A stretch of DNA of 64,000 nt, from positions 1,828,501 to 1,892,500 of the forward strand of contig NZ_CP058350.1 of the NCBI RefSeq assembly GCF_005860795.2, written 5' to 3'. The translations under genes and the position numbers were made by a program. The notes under the pieces were generated by a model. It was not told the DNA's origin. It searched no databases and saw only the letters and a program-made list of their open reading frames with translations. Of this stretch, positions 26,103-35,358 are shown in pieces. The number at the start of each line of letters is the position of its first letter. Within the stretch, counting starts at the first letter, position 1. The DNA is from Peteryoungia desertarenae. Its GTDB lineage: Bacteria; Pseudomonadota; Alphaproteobacteria; Rhizobiales; Rhizobiaceae.

Positions 26103-26660
26103 ATGATGGCGAGGCCTAAAGGAAACGGCGCGGAAGTTGGAAAACGTCTGGTGGCGGCTGCAGGCAGAGGCTTCCGCACGGGTGGCTTTGGTGGAATCGG
26201 AGTAGACGCGCTCGCGGGCGAGGCAGGGCTGACATCGGGCGCTTTTTATGCCCATTTCGGTTCAAAGGCCGTCGCGTTTCGTGAGGCCGTGCGGGACGGG
26301 CTGCAGTTCACGCTCGCCTCGATTCAGCAGTTTCAGGAGAACCATGGACCGGAGTGGCAGCAGCACTTTGCCAGATTCTATTTGGGAGAACGTATGGACG
26401 CCGATCTCCCCGACGCTTGCATCTTCCAGACGCTTACGCCGGATATTGCCCGGTCAGACCTGGAGACACGGCAGGTCTACAGTGGACTCTTGTCGGAGAT
26501 TATCTCCTCTCTCGCGCACGGTTTCGATGGGGATAGGGACAGAGCATGGGCATTCTGGTCGTTGTTAACAGGCGCAGGCGCAATGACGCGTGCCACTACG
26601 GATGCGAAGGCACGTGAAGAGGCATTGCAGGCCGTGCTCAAAGCTGCCCTCAAAGTCTAA
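26103..26660 (+). CDS. TetR/AcrR family transcriptional regulator
   Basis: 185 residues from the second of three consecutive ATGs (26100, 26103, 26106), with GGAG just upstream. The N-terminal helix-turn-helix (GGFGGIGVDALAGEAGLTSGAFYAHFGSK) is intact. The C-terminal ligand domain resembles TetR_C regulators that often sense electrophiles (a single Cys at DACIF). It is divergent from the tautomerase/VOC cluster, which it very probably represses through the repeats at 26018-26084. Confidence 0.92.
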   Translation: MMARPKGNGAEVGKRLVAAAGRGFRTGGFGGIGVDALAGEAGLTSGAFYAHFGSKAVAFREAVRDGLQFTLASIQQFQENHGPEWQQHFARFYLGERMDADLPDACIFQTLTPDIARSDLETRQVYSGLLSEIISSLAHGFDGDRDRAWAFWSLLTGAGAMTRATTDAKAREEALQAVLKAALKV

Positions 26661-26788
26661 GGGCTGCATCTGTGCCCGTCATTCCCGGTTCACAATGCTG
26701 GCTGCGGGGGCGAAAGAGCTCGGCAAAGCTGCAGTCAACGCTCAATGCGCCCATTGAACAAACCGCGAACATGCCCTAGTCTCATCCA

Positions 26789-27976
26789 ATGTCGATTCCC
26801 GTCCCCAATCCGCTTGCGCGAAAAATCTTCCTCGAACGGCAGGGCCTGTCCCGCTCGCCGACGAAGGCGCTCGGGCGTGACGGCCTTTACGACCTGATCC
26901 ATGATCTGGGCTTCGTCCAGGTCGACAGCATCCAGTGGGTCGAGCGTGCCCATCACCAGATCCTGTTTTCCCGCAATCAGACCTACAAAACGACGGATCT
27001 GCAGCATCTCGTCGAAAAGGACCGCTCGCTCTTCGAGCATTGGACCCACGATGCCTCGGTCATCCCGTCAGCCTTCTTTCCCTATTGGAAGCACCGCTTT
27101 GTCCGCCGTGAAGAACGGCTTCGGGCAAACTGGGCCAAATGGCAGGGCGAGGGTTTTGATCAGGCTTTCAATGAAACCTATGCCCGCATCCGCGACCACG
27201 GGCCGGTCATGGCCCGGGACGTGAAGGCGGAAGACCACAAGTCCGGCGGCTGGTGGAACTGGCATCCGTCGAAGACGGCGCTCGAATTCCTCTGGCATAC
27301 CGGCAAGCTCGCGATCACCCGGCGGGAAGGCTTCCAGAAGGTCTATGATCTCGCCGAACGCGTCATTCCTGCCGAACATCACGGCGCCGAAGTGGAGCAT
27401 GAGGTCTTTGTCGACTGGGCCTGCCGTGCGGCGCTGACCCGTCTTGGCTTTGCTACATCCGGCGAAATCGCCGCCTTTTTCGACATCGTCACGCCCGACG
27501 AAGCCAAGGTCTGGGTCGCGGCCCATCGCGACGAGCTGGAAGAGCTGCAGCTGGAAACGGTGGATGGCAAGCCGCGCACCTCCTTTGCCTTCGCCGACCA
27601 GGTGGCAACGCTGCTCAACGCTCCGGAACCGCCCACCCGCATCCGCGTGCTCTCGCCCTTCGATCCGCTGATCCGCGATCGCAACCGTACCGAACGCCTC
27701 TTCGGCTTCTTCTATCGCATAGAGGTCTTCGTCCCCGAGCCGAAGCGGCAATATGGCTATTACGTCTTTCCGCTGCTCGAGGGTGATCGCCTGATCGGGC
27801 GCATCGACATGAAAGCCGAGCGCAGGGAGGGCGTACTCTCCGTCCGTCGCCTCTGGCTGGAGCCGGGCGTGAAGGCTAGCGCCGGTCGGATCGAGAAACT
27901 GGAAGCTGAAATGCAACGCATGGCCCGCTTTGCCGGAATGGAGACCGTCCGATTTGACGACGGTTGGCGCGACTGA
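26789..27976 (+). CDS. Winged-helix DNA glycosylase of the AlkZ/YcaQ family
   Basis: 395 residues. HTH_42/AlkZ fold; E. coli YcaQ unhooks interstrand DNA cross-links. The catalytic QxD motif is present as Q44-V45-D46 in FVQVDSIQWVERAHHQILFSR. Other conserved blocks: FEHWTHDASVIP, the RDHGPVMARDVKAE winged-helix stretch, and SPFDPLIRDRNRTERLFGF. A role in repair of bulky alkylation or cross-link damage is inferred from the family. It lies 33 bases before a GNAT gene and may be co-transcribed. Confidence 0.9.
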   Translation: MSIPVPNPLARKIFLERQGLSRSPTKALGRDGLYDLIHDLGFVQVDSIQWVERAHHQILFSRNQTYKTTDLQHLVEKDRSLFEHWTHDASVIPSAFFPYWKHRFVRREERLRANWAKWQGEGFDQAFNETYARIRDHGPVMARDVKAEDHKSGGWWNWHPSKTALEFLWHTGKLAITRREGFQKVYDLAERVIPAEHHGAEVEHEVFVDWACRAALTRLGFATSGEIAAFFDIVTPDEAKVWVAAHRDELEELQLETVDGKPRTSFAFADQVATLLNAPEPPTRIRVLSPFDPLIRDRNRTERLFGFFYRIEVFVPEPKRQYGYYVFPLLEGDRLIGRIDMKAERREGVLSVRRLWLEPGVKASAGRIEKLEAEMQRMARFAGMETVRFDDGWRD

Positions 27977-28009
27977 CCATTTTGAAGAGGATATTGGAAG
28001 GATGAAGCG

Positions 28010-28429
28010 TTGAGCCAGAGTGATGATTACCGGATTGAGCATCGTATTCCCGCAGTGGATGACTATCTCCGCCTGCGACAGGTTTCCGGTCTCAGCCCCT
28101 TTTCTCGCGAAGCCGCCGAAAAAGGCCTGCCAAATTCGATCTTTGGCGTCTGCCTGATGAAGGGTGAGGAAACCGTGGGTATGGGTCGTATCATCGGCGA
28201 TGGTGGCTGCTTCTTTCAGGTCACCGATATCGCAATCGACCCGGCGCATCAGGGCAGGGGACTTGCCAAGTGGATCATGGCAGCACTCACCGAGCACATC
28301 GACCATCACCTGCCCAAGACCGCCTATATCAGCCTGATCGCCGATGTGCCGGCCAATCGGCTCTATGCGCAATATGCTTTCGAGGAAACAGCCCCCCGAT
28401 CCGTCGGCATGGCGCGACGTGCCACATAA
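28010..28429 (+). CDS. GNAT family N-acetyltransferase
   Basis: 139 residues from a TTG at 28010, seven bases after GGAAGGA; the nearby ATG is out of frame and quickly stopped. Motif A for acetyl-CoA is clear: VTDIAIDPAHQGRGLAKWIM, followed by NRLYAQYAFEETAP. It resembles the YhbS/aminoglycoside-type soluble acetyltransferases; the substrate is unknown. It follows the AlkZ-like gene. Confidence 0.87.
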   Translation: MSQSDDYRIEHRIPAVDDYLRLRQVSGLSPFSREAAEKGLPNSIFGVCLMKGEETVGMGRIIGDGGCFFQVTDIAIDPAHQGRGLAKWIMAALTEHIDHHLPKTAYISLIADVPANRLYAQYAFEETAPRSVGMARRAT

Positions 28430-28449
28430 GGCCTCGGGCGGCGGATACC

Positions 28450-28500
28450 TTGAATACTCCATCAAATGACGTATATTTCTACCATCATTTGATGGAGGCG
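28450..28500 (+). promoter_or_regulatory. Promoter and operator of the Xre/RES toxin-antitoxin pair
   Basis: A perfect 13-bp inverted repeat, CTCCATCAAATGA (28457-28469) and TCATTTGATGGAG (28485-28497), with a 15-base spacer. A plausible promoter overlaps it: TTGAAT (28450-28455), 16 bases, TATATT (28472-28477). The downstream arm contains the ribosome site GGAGG of the antitoxin, so repressor binding would block transcription and the mRNA arms could also pair. Confidence 0.75.
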
Positions 28501-28503
28501 CCT

Positions 28504-28929
28504 ATGCTGAACGTTCAAGAGACCCCATCGCCTGTCTCCCTTGGCGGTTTTTCAGACGAGGCGGAGCGGCGCAGGCTCTCGGCCACAGCACTCAAGGCTT
28601 TCCGTCGCTTGGTCACGCAATGGGACCTGACCAGCCAGCAAGCGGCGGCCCTTCTCGGGGTGTCGGTGAGCACCTGGGAACGGTTGAAGCCTGAAACGGC
28701 GTCGAAAACGCTGAGCCAGGACCAGATGACACGCATCTCCGCGCTCATCGGCATCTACAAGGGGCTGCATCTGCTCTTCGTCGATGCCATGGCGGATCGC
28801 TGGCCGCAGCTGCCAAACAGCGGTCCTCTGTTTCATCGCACAAGCCCAGTCGAGGCCATGATCACTGGCGGTATCCCGCACATGCTTGAGGTTCGCCGCT
28901 ATGTCGATGCCGTTCGGGGAGGCCTTTGA
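28504..28929 (+). CDS. MbcA/ParS/Xre-type antitoxin
   Basis: 141 residues from MLNVQETPSP; earlier in-frame codons lie inside the operator. The Xre-like N-terminal region (QAAALLGVSVSTWERLKPE) binds DNA, and the C-terminal MbcA/ParS domain (IGIYKGLHLLFVDAMADRWPQLPN...GGIPHMLEVRRYVDAVRGG) caps the RES toxin. It is immediately followed by the toxin GTG with no gap. It should repress the pair through the inverted repeat upstream. Confidence 0.9.
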   Translation: MLNVQETPSPVSLGGFSDEAERRRLSATALKAFRRLVTQWDLTSQQAAALLGVSVSTWERLKPETASKTLSQDQMTRISALIGIYKGLHLLFVDAMADRWPQLPNSGPLFHRTSPVEAMITGGIPHMLEVRRYVDAVRGGL

Positions 28930-29625
28930 GTGGAAGTCGCCGGCATCCCGGTCGCAACGCTCGCCTATCCGAAAACGGTTCGACTGGTTTCAACCGCCCG
29001 CCTGCGCCCATCTGTTTTAGAGCCTCTGGTCGACAGTGACGCCGAAATGGACGAATTGGCGGAGATCGAAGGCGCAACCTCCAGCCGCCGTCAGGCCCAG
29101 GCGACAGGCATATCGGGTCTGGCGGCAAATGAACTGGTCTATGATGTGCCGCACGCACATTTCATCAATGCGAGCTTTGCCTATGCCAAACCACGCGAGC
29201 CGAACCGCTTCAATGGCGAAACGCGCGGCGCCTGGTATGCAGCCCTCAGCGTCGAGACCTGCCTCGCCGAAATCACCTTTCACATGACGGAGTTTCTAGC
29301 CCGCACCGGCGTCTATGAAGCCGTTGCCGATTATGCGGAGATGTTTGCCAGCATCTCGGGTGAGTTCCTCGATCTGCGCACCGATGTCGGTCATCCAGCG
29401 CTGTCACCGGACAAGGCCCTGGGTTATCCGGAGGGTAACCGTCTGGCCACGGAGGCAAGACGGGCCGGTCTGAACGGCATCGTCTACCCCTCCGTTCGCC
29501 ATCAGGGCGGCACCTGCTTCGCCATCCTGCGCCCCGCCGCCGTCCAGTCAGTTCGCCAGGGTGATGTCTGGCGGCTCACCTGGAAGGGCAGGCCGCAGCC
29601 TGTGGTGGATGGGCCGCTCGGTTGA
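28930..29625 (+). CDS. RES domain toxin (NAD+-depleting)
   Basis: 231 residues from a GTG directly after the antitoxin stop, implying coupled translation. The RES domain is recognisable by RFNGETRGAWYAAL (R, Y) and VETCLAEITFHMTEFL (E), and a later conserved Ser in YPSVRHQGGTCFAIL. RES toxins degrade NAD+ (phosphorolysis or hydrolysis) and stop growth. All the expected active-site residues can be seen, so it is probably functional. It is convergent with ribB, 24 bases apart. Confidence 0.9.
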   Translation: MEVAGIPVATLAYPKTVRLVSTARLRPSVLEPLVDSDAEMDELAEIEGATSSRRQAQATGISGLAANELVYDVPHAHFINASFAYAKPREPNRFNGETRGAWYAALSVETCLAEITFHMTEFLARTGVYEAVADYAEMFASISGEFLDLRTDVGHPALSPDKALGYPEGNRLATEARRAGLNGIVYPSVRHQGGTCFAILRPAAVQSVRQGDVWRLTWKGRPQPVVDGPLG

Positions 29626-29648
29626 TAAGTCCGTGGCGCCAGCAGCGC

Positions 29649-30749
29649 TCAAACGATCTCTGTGCCGGAAATCTTGATGCCGAAGCCTTCGAGGCCGACA
29701 TAATGGCGCTCGCGGGAAGCGAAGAGACGGATCGAGGTCACGCCAAGATCCTTCAGGATCTGCGCCCCCAAGCCGATTTCCAGCCATTCGCTGTCGCGGG
29801 CCTGCGCCTCCTGATGCGCCTCGCGGTCATGCTTGCCGGCGCGTGCGGTGGTCGATATACCGACACCCACCGAACCTTCGCGCAGATAGACGATCACGCC
29901 GCGTCCGCGCTCGGCAATCTTGCCCATGATGCCTTCCAGCTGCCGATCCTTGCCGAACACGTCGCGACCGACATGTTCCAGATGCAGCCGGACGGGAATA
30001 TCCTCGCCATCGCGGATATCGCCAAAAACCACGGCTAGATGCTGCATTGGATCCCAGGGCAGGGAATAGGCATAGGCCTTTGCCTTGCCGTAAGGCGTGT
30101 CGATATCGAATTTCGAAGCGAGTTGGATCAGCGTTTCCTTGCGCTGGCGATAGGCGATCAGGTCAGCGACCGAGACCTGCTTGAGGCCATGCTGCACGGC
30201 AAAGGCAGCGACCTGCGGTCCGCGCATGACAGTGCCGTCGTCATTGACGAGTTCGCTGATGACACCGATCGGCGGCAGGCCTGCCATGTTGCAAAGGTCG
30301 ACAGCCGCCTCGGTATGGCCTGAGCGCATCAGCACGCCGCCTTCACGCGAAACCAGCGGAAAGATGTGTCCGGGGCGCACGAAATCGCTGGCTCCGACAT
30401 TTGGATTGGCGAGGTTGCGAACAGTCAATGTGCGGTCATCGGCAGAAATGCCGGTGGTCGTGCCATGCTTGAAATCCACAGACACGGTAAAAGCCGTGGT
30501 ATGCGCACTGTCGTTGTCTGCGACCATGGCAGAAAGATTAAGGCGCTTTGCCTCCTCCTTCGGCATGGGTGCGCAGACGATCCCTGAGGTATGGCGCACG
30601 ATGAAGGCCATCTTCTCGGGCGTACAATGTACCGCCGCGACAATGAGATCGCCTTCGTTTTCGCGGTCGTCGTCGTCCATGACAACGACGATCTCGCCGG
30701 CCTCGAACGCCCGGATGGCCTCAACGACGCGCTTCTGGTCAAAACTCAT
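29649..30749 (-). CDS. ribB: 3,4-dihydroxy-2-butanone-4-phosphate synthase with degenerate GTP cyclohydrolase II-like domain
   Basis: 366 residues. RibB part about 1-205: DDDDRENEGDLIVAA, HTSGIVCAPM, HTTAFTVSVD, RPGHIFPLVSREGGVLMRSGHTEAAVDL. It makes the four-carbon unit of riboflavin from ribulose 5-phosphate. The C-terminal 160 residues resemble RibA (LAVVFGDIRDGEDIPVRLH), but the three zinc cysteines of active GTP cyclohydrolase II are absent (LEHVGRDVFG in their place). So this half is probably inactive or structural, and a separate RibA is needed. It lies 10 bases downstream of aroC on the same strand. Confidence 0.93.
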   Translation of the reverse strand: MSFDQKRVVEAIRAFEAGEIVVVMDDDDRENEGDLIVAAVHCTPEKMAFIVRHTSGIVCAPMPKEEAKRLNLSAMVADNDSAHTTAFTVSVDFKHGTTTGISADDRTLTVRNLANPNVGASDFVRPGHIFPLVSREGGVLMRSGHTEAAVDLCNMAGLPPIGVISELVNDDGTVMRGPQVAAFAVQHGLKQVSVADLIAYRQRKETLIQLASKFDIDTPYGKAKAYAYSLPWDPMQHLAVVFGDIRDGEDIPVRLHLEHVGRDVFGKDRQLEGIMGKIAERGRGVIVYLREGSVGVGISTTARAGKHDREAHQEAQARDSEWLEIGLGAQILKDLGVTSIRLFASRERHYVGLEGFGIKISGTEIV

Positions 30750-30758
30750 GGGTAATCC

Positions 30759-31853
30759 TCACCGTGTCCGACCGTTCTGGCCGCGATCTCTCAAGATATG
30801 GTCGAGAATGATGCAGGCAAGCATCGCCTCCCCGACGGGAACTGCGCGAATACCGACACAGGGATCATGACGACCCTTGGTGCGGACATCCACCTCCTGG
30901 CCGTCCGCATCGACTGACCGGCGTTCGGTCAGGATCGAAGACGTTGGCTTGATGGCGAAACGGGCGACAACCGGTTCGCCCGTCGAAATGCCGCCCAGCA
31001 CGCCGCCTGCGTGATTGGACAAAAACACGGGCTTGCCATCCGAGCCCATCCGCATCTCGTCGGCGTTCTCCTCGCCGGTGATCTCGGCGGCATTGAAGCC
31101 GTTGCCGATCTCGACGCCCTTGACGGCGTTGATCGACATCAGCCCGGCTGCAATATCCTGATCGAGCTTGCCATAGACCGGCGCGCCAATGCCCGCAGGC
31201 ACGCCCTCGGCAACGACTTCGATGACAGCACCGACGGACGATCCCGCCTTGCGAATGCCGTCGAGATAATCCTCCAGCACCGGGACCATGGCGGCGTCCG
31301 GGCAGAAGAAGGGGTTCTGATCGACCTGCGACCAGTCCCAGTTCTCCCGGTTGATCTTGTGGGTCCCCATCTGCACCAGCGCACCTCTGATCGTCACGCC
31401 CGGCATGGCAAGGCGGGCCAGTGCGCCGGCGGCAACGCGGGCCGCGGTCTCGCGCGCCGAGGAGCGACCGCCACCGCGATAATCGCGGATCCCGTATTTC
31501 AGGTCATAGGTATAGTCGGCATGGCCGGGGCGGTAGCGCTTGGCAATGTCGCCATAATCCTTGGATCGCTGGTCGGTGTTTTCGATGAACAAAGACACCG
31601 GTGTTCCCGTGGTTATCATCGAGCCATCTTCCTGCGGCATGACGCCGGACAGCACCTTGACGATGTCATCTTCCCGTCGCTGCGTGACGAAGCGCGACTG
31701 GCCAGGCTTGCGCTTGTCCATATAGGCCTGGATATCCTCCTGCCGAAAACGAATGCCGGGAGGGCAGCCATCGACCACGGCGCCAAGGGCGGGGCCGTGG
31801 CTCTCGCCCCAGGTGGTGACGCGGAAGAGATGGCCGAAACTGTTATGCGACAT
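30759..31853 (-). CDS. aroC: Chorismate synthase
   Basis: 364 residues from [10 protein letters not shown]. Last step of the shikimate pathway, using reduced FMN to convert EPSP to chorismate. Conserved signatures: [19 protein letters not shown], the [23 protein letters not shown] block and the [20 protein letters not shown] block. It continues into ribB after 10 bases. Confidence 0.97.
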   Translation of the reverse strand: MSHNSFGHLFRVTTWGESHGPALGAVVDGCPPGIRFRQEDIQAYMDKRKPGQSRFVTQRREDDIVKVLSGVMPQEDGSMITTGTPVSLFIENTDQRSKDYGDIAKRYRPGHADYTYDLKYGIRDYRGGGRSSARETAARVAAGALARLAMPGVTIRGALVQMGTHKINRENWDWSQVDQNPFFCPDAAMVPVLEDYLDGIRKAGSSVGAVIEVVAEGVPAGIGAPVYGKLDQDIAAGLMSINAVKGVEIGNGFNAAEITGEENADEMRMGSDGKPVFLSNHAGGVLGGISTGEPVVARFAIKPTSSILTERRSVDADGQEVDVRTKGRHDPCVGIRAVPVGEAMLACIILDHILRDRGQNGRTR

Positions 31854-31986
31854 GGCTAACCACCGAATGCTGCTGTGCCGGTCGCCGACAAGGCGCACCG
31901 GACGGAATGTGGCGACACTCTTAGTGGAAAAGGGTCAATCGCGACAAGCCTTTCTTGGAGGACACTGCGTCGCCGCAAACAGTCTC

Positions 31987-34900
31987 TCAAGAAGCCTTCC
32001 GGCGCGGCAGGTCGCTGACAAAGCGGCTGAAGTCTTCGAAGGAGAGCGGTCTGGCAAAGGCATAGCCCTGCAGATAGTCACAGCCAAGCTGGCGCAGCAC
32101 GCCGCCGTGATCCTGCGTTTCCACCCCTTCGGCAACCGTTTCGATCCCGAGCGAGCGGGCAATCTCGACGATTGAACGGACGACGCTGCGCTCCTGCGGC
32201 GAAGTCAGGATCGGCATGACGAGCTGACGGTCGATCTTGAGACGCTTCGGCTTCAACTTGAGAAGGCTGACAATCGATGTGTGGCCGGTGCCGAAGTCGT
32301 CGATCTCGATATCGATGCCAAGCGACTTGATCCTTTCTATATTGCGGGTCACCACCTCGTCGCTCTCATCGAGGAAGATCGACTCGACGAGTTCGAAGCA
32401 GATGCGCCCCTCGGCGATGGCCAAACCCGCCAATTGGTCGATCAACTGATCATCATGCAGCCGCTTTGAGGATACGTTGACCGAAATGCGCGGAACGTCG
32501 ATCCCCCGCGCAATCCAGCGCATCTGGTCTTTCAGGGCCGTCTGCAGCACCAGCTGGTCGATCCGTGCCATGACATTCAACTCTTCGGCGACCTTGAGGA
32601 ACCGGTTGGTTGGCACGATACCAAGGTCGGGATGACGCCAGCGCACCAGCGCTTCCGCACCCGTCAAACGCATGGTTTCGGCATCGAATTGCGGCTGGTA
32701 GAAGACGGTAAACTCGTCGCGATCAAGACCACTCAGGATCTCATCGGCCATGCGCTTCTTGGCGATGATATTGGCCTGCAGGTCCTGCGTGAAGAATTCG
32801 AAGCAGTTGCGACCTTTCTCCTTCGCCTGGTAGAGCGCAATATCCGCATTGACCAGCACCTTGCGGGCATCGGGCACGGCCCCGATCGACTGGGCAATGC
32901 CGATCGAAACGCCGCAGCGACAGTCAAACCCTTCGAAGTCGATCGGCTTGCTCATCTCTTCGATGATGCGTTGTGCCAAAGCGGCAAGATCGTCCATGGT
33001 CGTTGTGCGCTTCGCCAGAACCACGAATTCGTCTCCGCCAATGCGGGCAACGAGATCGCCGCGCGGAACGTGGCGCATCAGGATCTTCGATGCATGAACC
33101 AGCATGGCGTCGCCGGCGGCATGGCCAAGCGTATCGTTGATCTCCTTGAAGCGGTCGAGGTCGAGATGCAAAATGGCGAAACGCTGCCTCTGGCGAGAGC
33201 CCTCACGAGACAGTTCATCGAGTTCCATGTCGAGTTTGCGCCGGTTGGCCAGTGATGTCAGCGGATCATGAAGCGCATTGTATTCGATGCGGTTCTTTGC
33301 GAGTTCCAGCTCGATATTGCGCATATCGGCTTCGGCCTTGGCATTGCGCAGCTGTTCGGCCAGCAGCGCATCAGCGGTGATGTCGAAGGCGATCCCCATG
33401 ATCTTCTTTTTGCCGTCGCGTCCCATGTGGACCTGTCCGACAGAGCGTACATAGCGCAGTTCGTTGTTCGGCAGGACGACACGCTGCACGGTGTTGAGCG
33501 TCTGACCGCTGGTTGCGGATCGCTTCGTGGCCAGAAGAACCTCGCGACGATCGTCAGGGTGCAGGCAGGAGATCCATTGATGTTCGCTCACCTTCTTGTC
33601 GCTGAAGGGGAGGCCATAAAGCTGGTGCATGCGCTCGTCCCAGATCGCTTCACGCTTGACCATGTCGCCTTCCCAGGTCCCACAATTGTAGGAAGCAAGC
33701 GCAAGGTCTAGTCTGTGCGACAGTTCCGAAAGCTCATGCTCGCGTTGAGACAATTCATCCAGCGCCAGCTCCAGCTCGGCATTCTTGATGTCACTGTTTT
33801 CTTTCTCGATGCTGAGCGACTGGTTCATGAGTGTTTCGGTTGTGACATCGAGCACAACACCGGTGAGTTCGGTATAGCCGTTTTCGAACACGGGCGTTGC
33901 AACCGAATGCATGTAGCGCATCGTCCCATCGGGCAGCAGGACGCGATATTTTACGTTGAATTGCTGTTGCTGGCCCGAGATGAAGCTGTCAAAGAGCTGC
34001 CGCTCAAGTGCATCCCTGTCTTCAGCATGAACCGACGCCAACCATTCAGGAAAACGGTCGACAGCATCGTCATCAAGGACTGGCAGCCCATGCAGACGCG
34101 CCGCCCGGCTGTCGAGATAGAGCCTTTCGTCCTTCTCAACAGCTTCCCATATGCCGATGTTCGCTGTCTGCATCGCGAGGTCAAAGCGGTCAGACAGGTC
34201 CAGAAGCCTCTGTTCTCGCCTCTTGAGCGCACGGATGTTGCGGCTGCGCTCGCGCAGAAGGAAGGTTGCCAGCAACATCGGGATCAGCATCGAAAGCGTC
34301 AGCGCTCCAAGGATCAGGCGCGTGCCGGTGAGGTCGCCGGCCGCTTTCTCCCATCCGCCCTTCGGGATGGCCGCCAGCTTTAGGCCAAGACCGGCATGCA
34401 TGAACTCCAGATACACGGGATTGCGATCAACTAAGGTGCTATCGCCAAACAGCAGAATCTGTTCCCCAGGCTTGTTGAGGTAGATCGCAAGTTCGATGTC
34501 ACGGTCTCGCTGAATGCTGGCGCTTACGTCGTTGGCGTAGTGTTCGAGAACGCCCGCGGTCTCAAAAAAGCGCTCGCTGTCCATCGTCACGACGAACTTG
34601 TTCCAATTGCTTTTTTCCTCCCAGGGCAGCGGTGGAATCGGGATGTCGACGACGATCTTCTCCTGATCCATCGACAATTGCACACTGAAGGCAATACGGT
34701 CGGGATTGCTTACGTCACGATAGGATATGTCCTTGATATGCGTGTGCCGACTCTTGACGCTATTGACCATGCGATAGAATTCACTGGGCGAAAGAAGCTC
34801 GTCATCCGAGATGTCATCGGCAAACTGGCGAATGAGGCTAATGTCCAGTCCGATTTGCTTCTCGATGCTGGTTTTCACATGGTCGGCGCGATCGAGAATG

Positions 34901-35061
34901 TAGTGCTGCATCTGCAGCCGTTCGCGCTCCACATTGTGACGATCGGCAAGCATGGCAACGGATACGACAATCAGGCTGGCAACTGCGCCGCCGATCAGCC
35001 AAAGACCTGAACTCTTGGACCAGACGCCTTCATCAGCGTCGAACCTGCTATAAGAAACCAA
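31987..35061 (-). CDS. Membrane-bound PAS/GGDEF/EAL cyclic-di-GMP signalling protein
   Basis: 1024 residues from a TTG at 35061, eight bases after GGGGG. Parts: TM1 about 18-40; a periplasmic sensor domain of about 210 residues; TM2 about 250-272; two PAS domains (about 290-560); GGDEF with an intact IGGDEFVVL motif near residue 672; and EAL with TGAEALVRWRHP near 802. Both catalytic motifs look intact, so it could make and degrade c-di-GMP. The QIAFSVQLSMDQ-type periplasmic sensor is not one I recognise. Confidence 0.93.
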   Translation of the reverse strand: MVSYSRFDADEGVWSKSSGLWLIGGAVASLIVVSVAMLADRHNVERERLQMQHYILDRADHVKTSIEKQIGLDISLIRQFADDISDDELLSPSEFYRMVNSVKSRHTHIKDISYRDVSNPDRIAFSVQLSMDQEKIVVDIPIPPLPWEEKSNWNKFVVTMDSERFFETAGVLEHYANDVSASIQRDRDIELAIYLNKPGEQILLFGDSTLVDRNPVYLEFMHAGLGLKLAAIPKGGWEKAAGDLTGTRLILGALTLSMLIPMLLATFLLRERSRNIRALKRREQRLLDLSDRFDLAMQTANIGIWEAVEKDERLYLDSRAARLHGLPVLDDDAVDRFPEWLASVHAEDRDALERQLFDSFISGQQQQFNVKYRVLLPDGTMRYMHSVATPVFENGYTELTGVVLDVTTETLMNQSLSIEKENSDIKNAELELALDELSQREHELSELSHRLDLALASYNCGTWEGDMVKREAIWDERMHQLYGLPFSDKKVSEHQWISCLHPDDRREVLLATKRSATSGQTLNTVQRVVLPNNELRYVRSVGQVHMGRDGKKKIMGIAFDITADALLAEQLRNAKAEADMRNIELELAKNRIEYNALHDPLTSLANRRKLDMELDELSREGSRQRQRFAILHLDLDRFKEINDTLGHAAGDAMLVHASKILMRHVPRGDLVARIGGDEFVVLAKRTTTMDDLAALAQRIIEEMSKPIDFEGFDCRCGVSIGIAQSIGAVPDARKVLVNADIALYQAKEKGRNCFEFFTQDLQANIIAKKRMADEILSGLDRDEFTVFYQPQFDAETMRLTGAEALVRWRHPDLGIVPTNRFLKVAEELNVMARIDQLVLQTALKDQMRWIARGIDVPRISVNVSSKRLHDDQLIDQLAGLAIAEGRICFELVESIFLDESDEVVTRNIERIKSLGIDIEIDDFGTGHTSIVSLLKLKPKRLKIDRQLVMPILTSPQERSVVRSIVEIARSLGIETVAEGVETQDHGGVLRQLGCDYLQGYAFARPLSFEDFSRFVSDLPRRKAS

Positions 35062-35115
35062 ACCGCAAACCCCCAGAATACCAGAGGATGCTACCCAGTC
35101 CGGGTTAATTTAGGC

Positions 35116-35162
35116 TTGCATTCTTTCAGTGAGTTGCATTGATCTCACCTTTTGGTTGCATT
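35116..35162. repeat. Three TTGCATT direct repeats upstream of the DUF1344 gene
   Basis: TTGCATT occurs at 35116-35122, 35134-35140 and 35156-35162 (spacing 18 and 22), with a further TTGCAT near 35215, in the divergent region between the GGDEF-EAL and DUF1344 genes. They may be operator half-sites. Confidence 0.4.
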
Positions 35163-35358
35163 GCGCTTCAAACTCTTGCTTTAGGAATTTCTAACGCGCC
35201 GAAATTGCATGGGAGTGACCGCCACCTGCCTTGCCTCACGCCTCTTTTCTGGTCCAAGATGGTACTGAAAATGTCACCCCGGCGGGCGATTTTGGCCACA
35301 TTCAAAGGATCTTATGAGCATGCGTTTATATCAATCGATCGGCCAGAAGGTATCCCGT

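Noticed and set aside
27068..28465. 465-residue open frame antisense to the AlkZ-like and GNAT genes
   Set aside because: A shadow frame of two well-recognised genes; composition and motifs belong to the plus strand.
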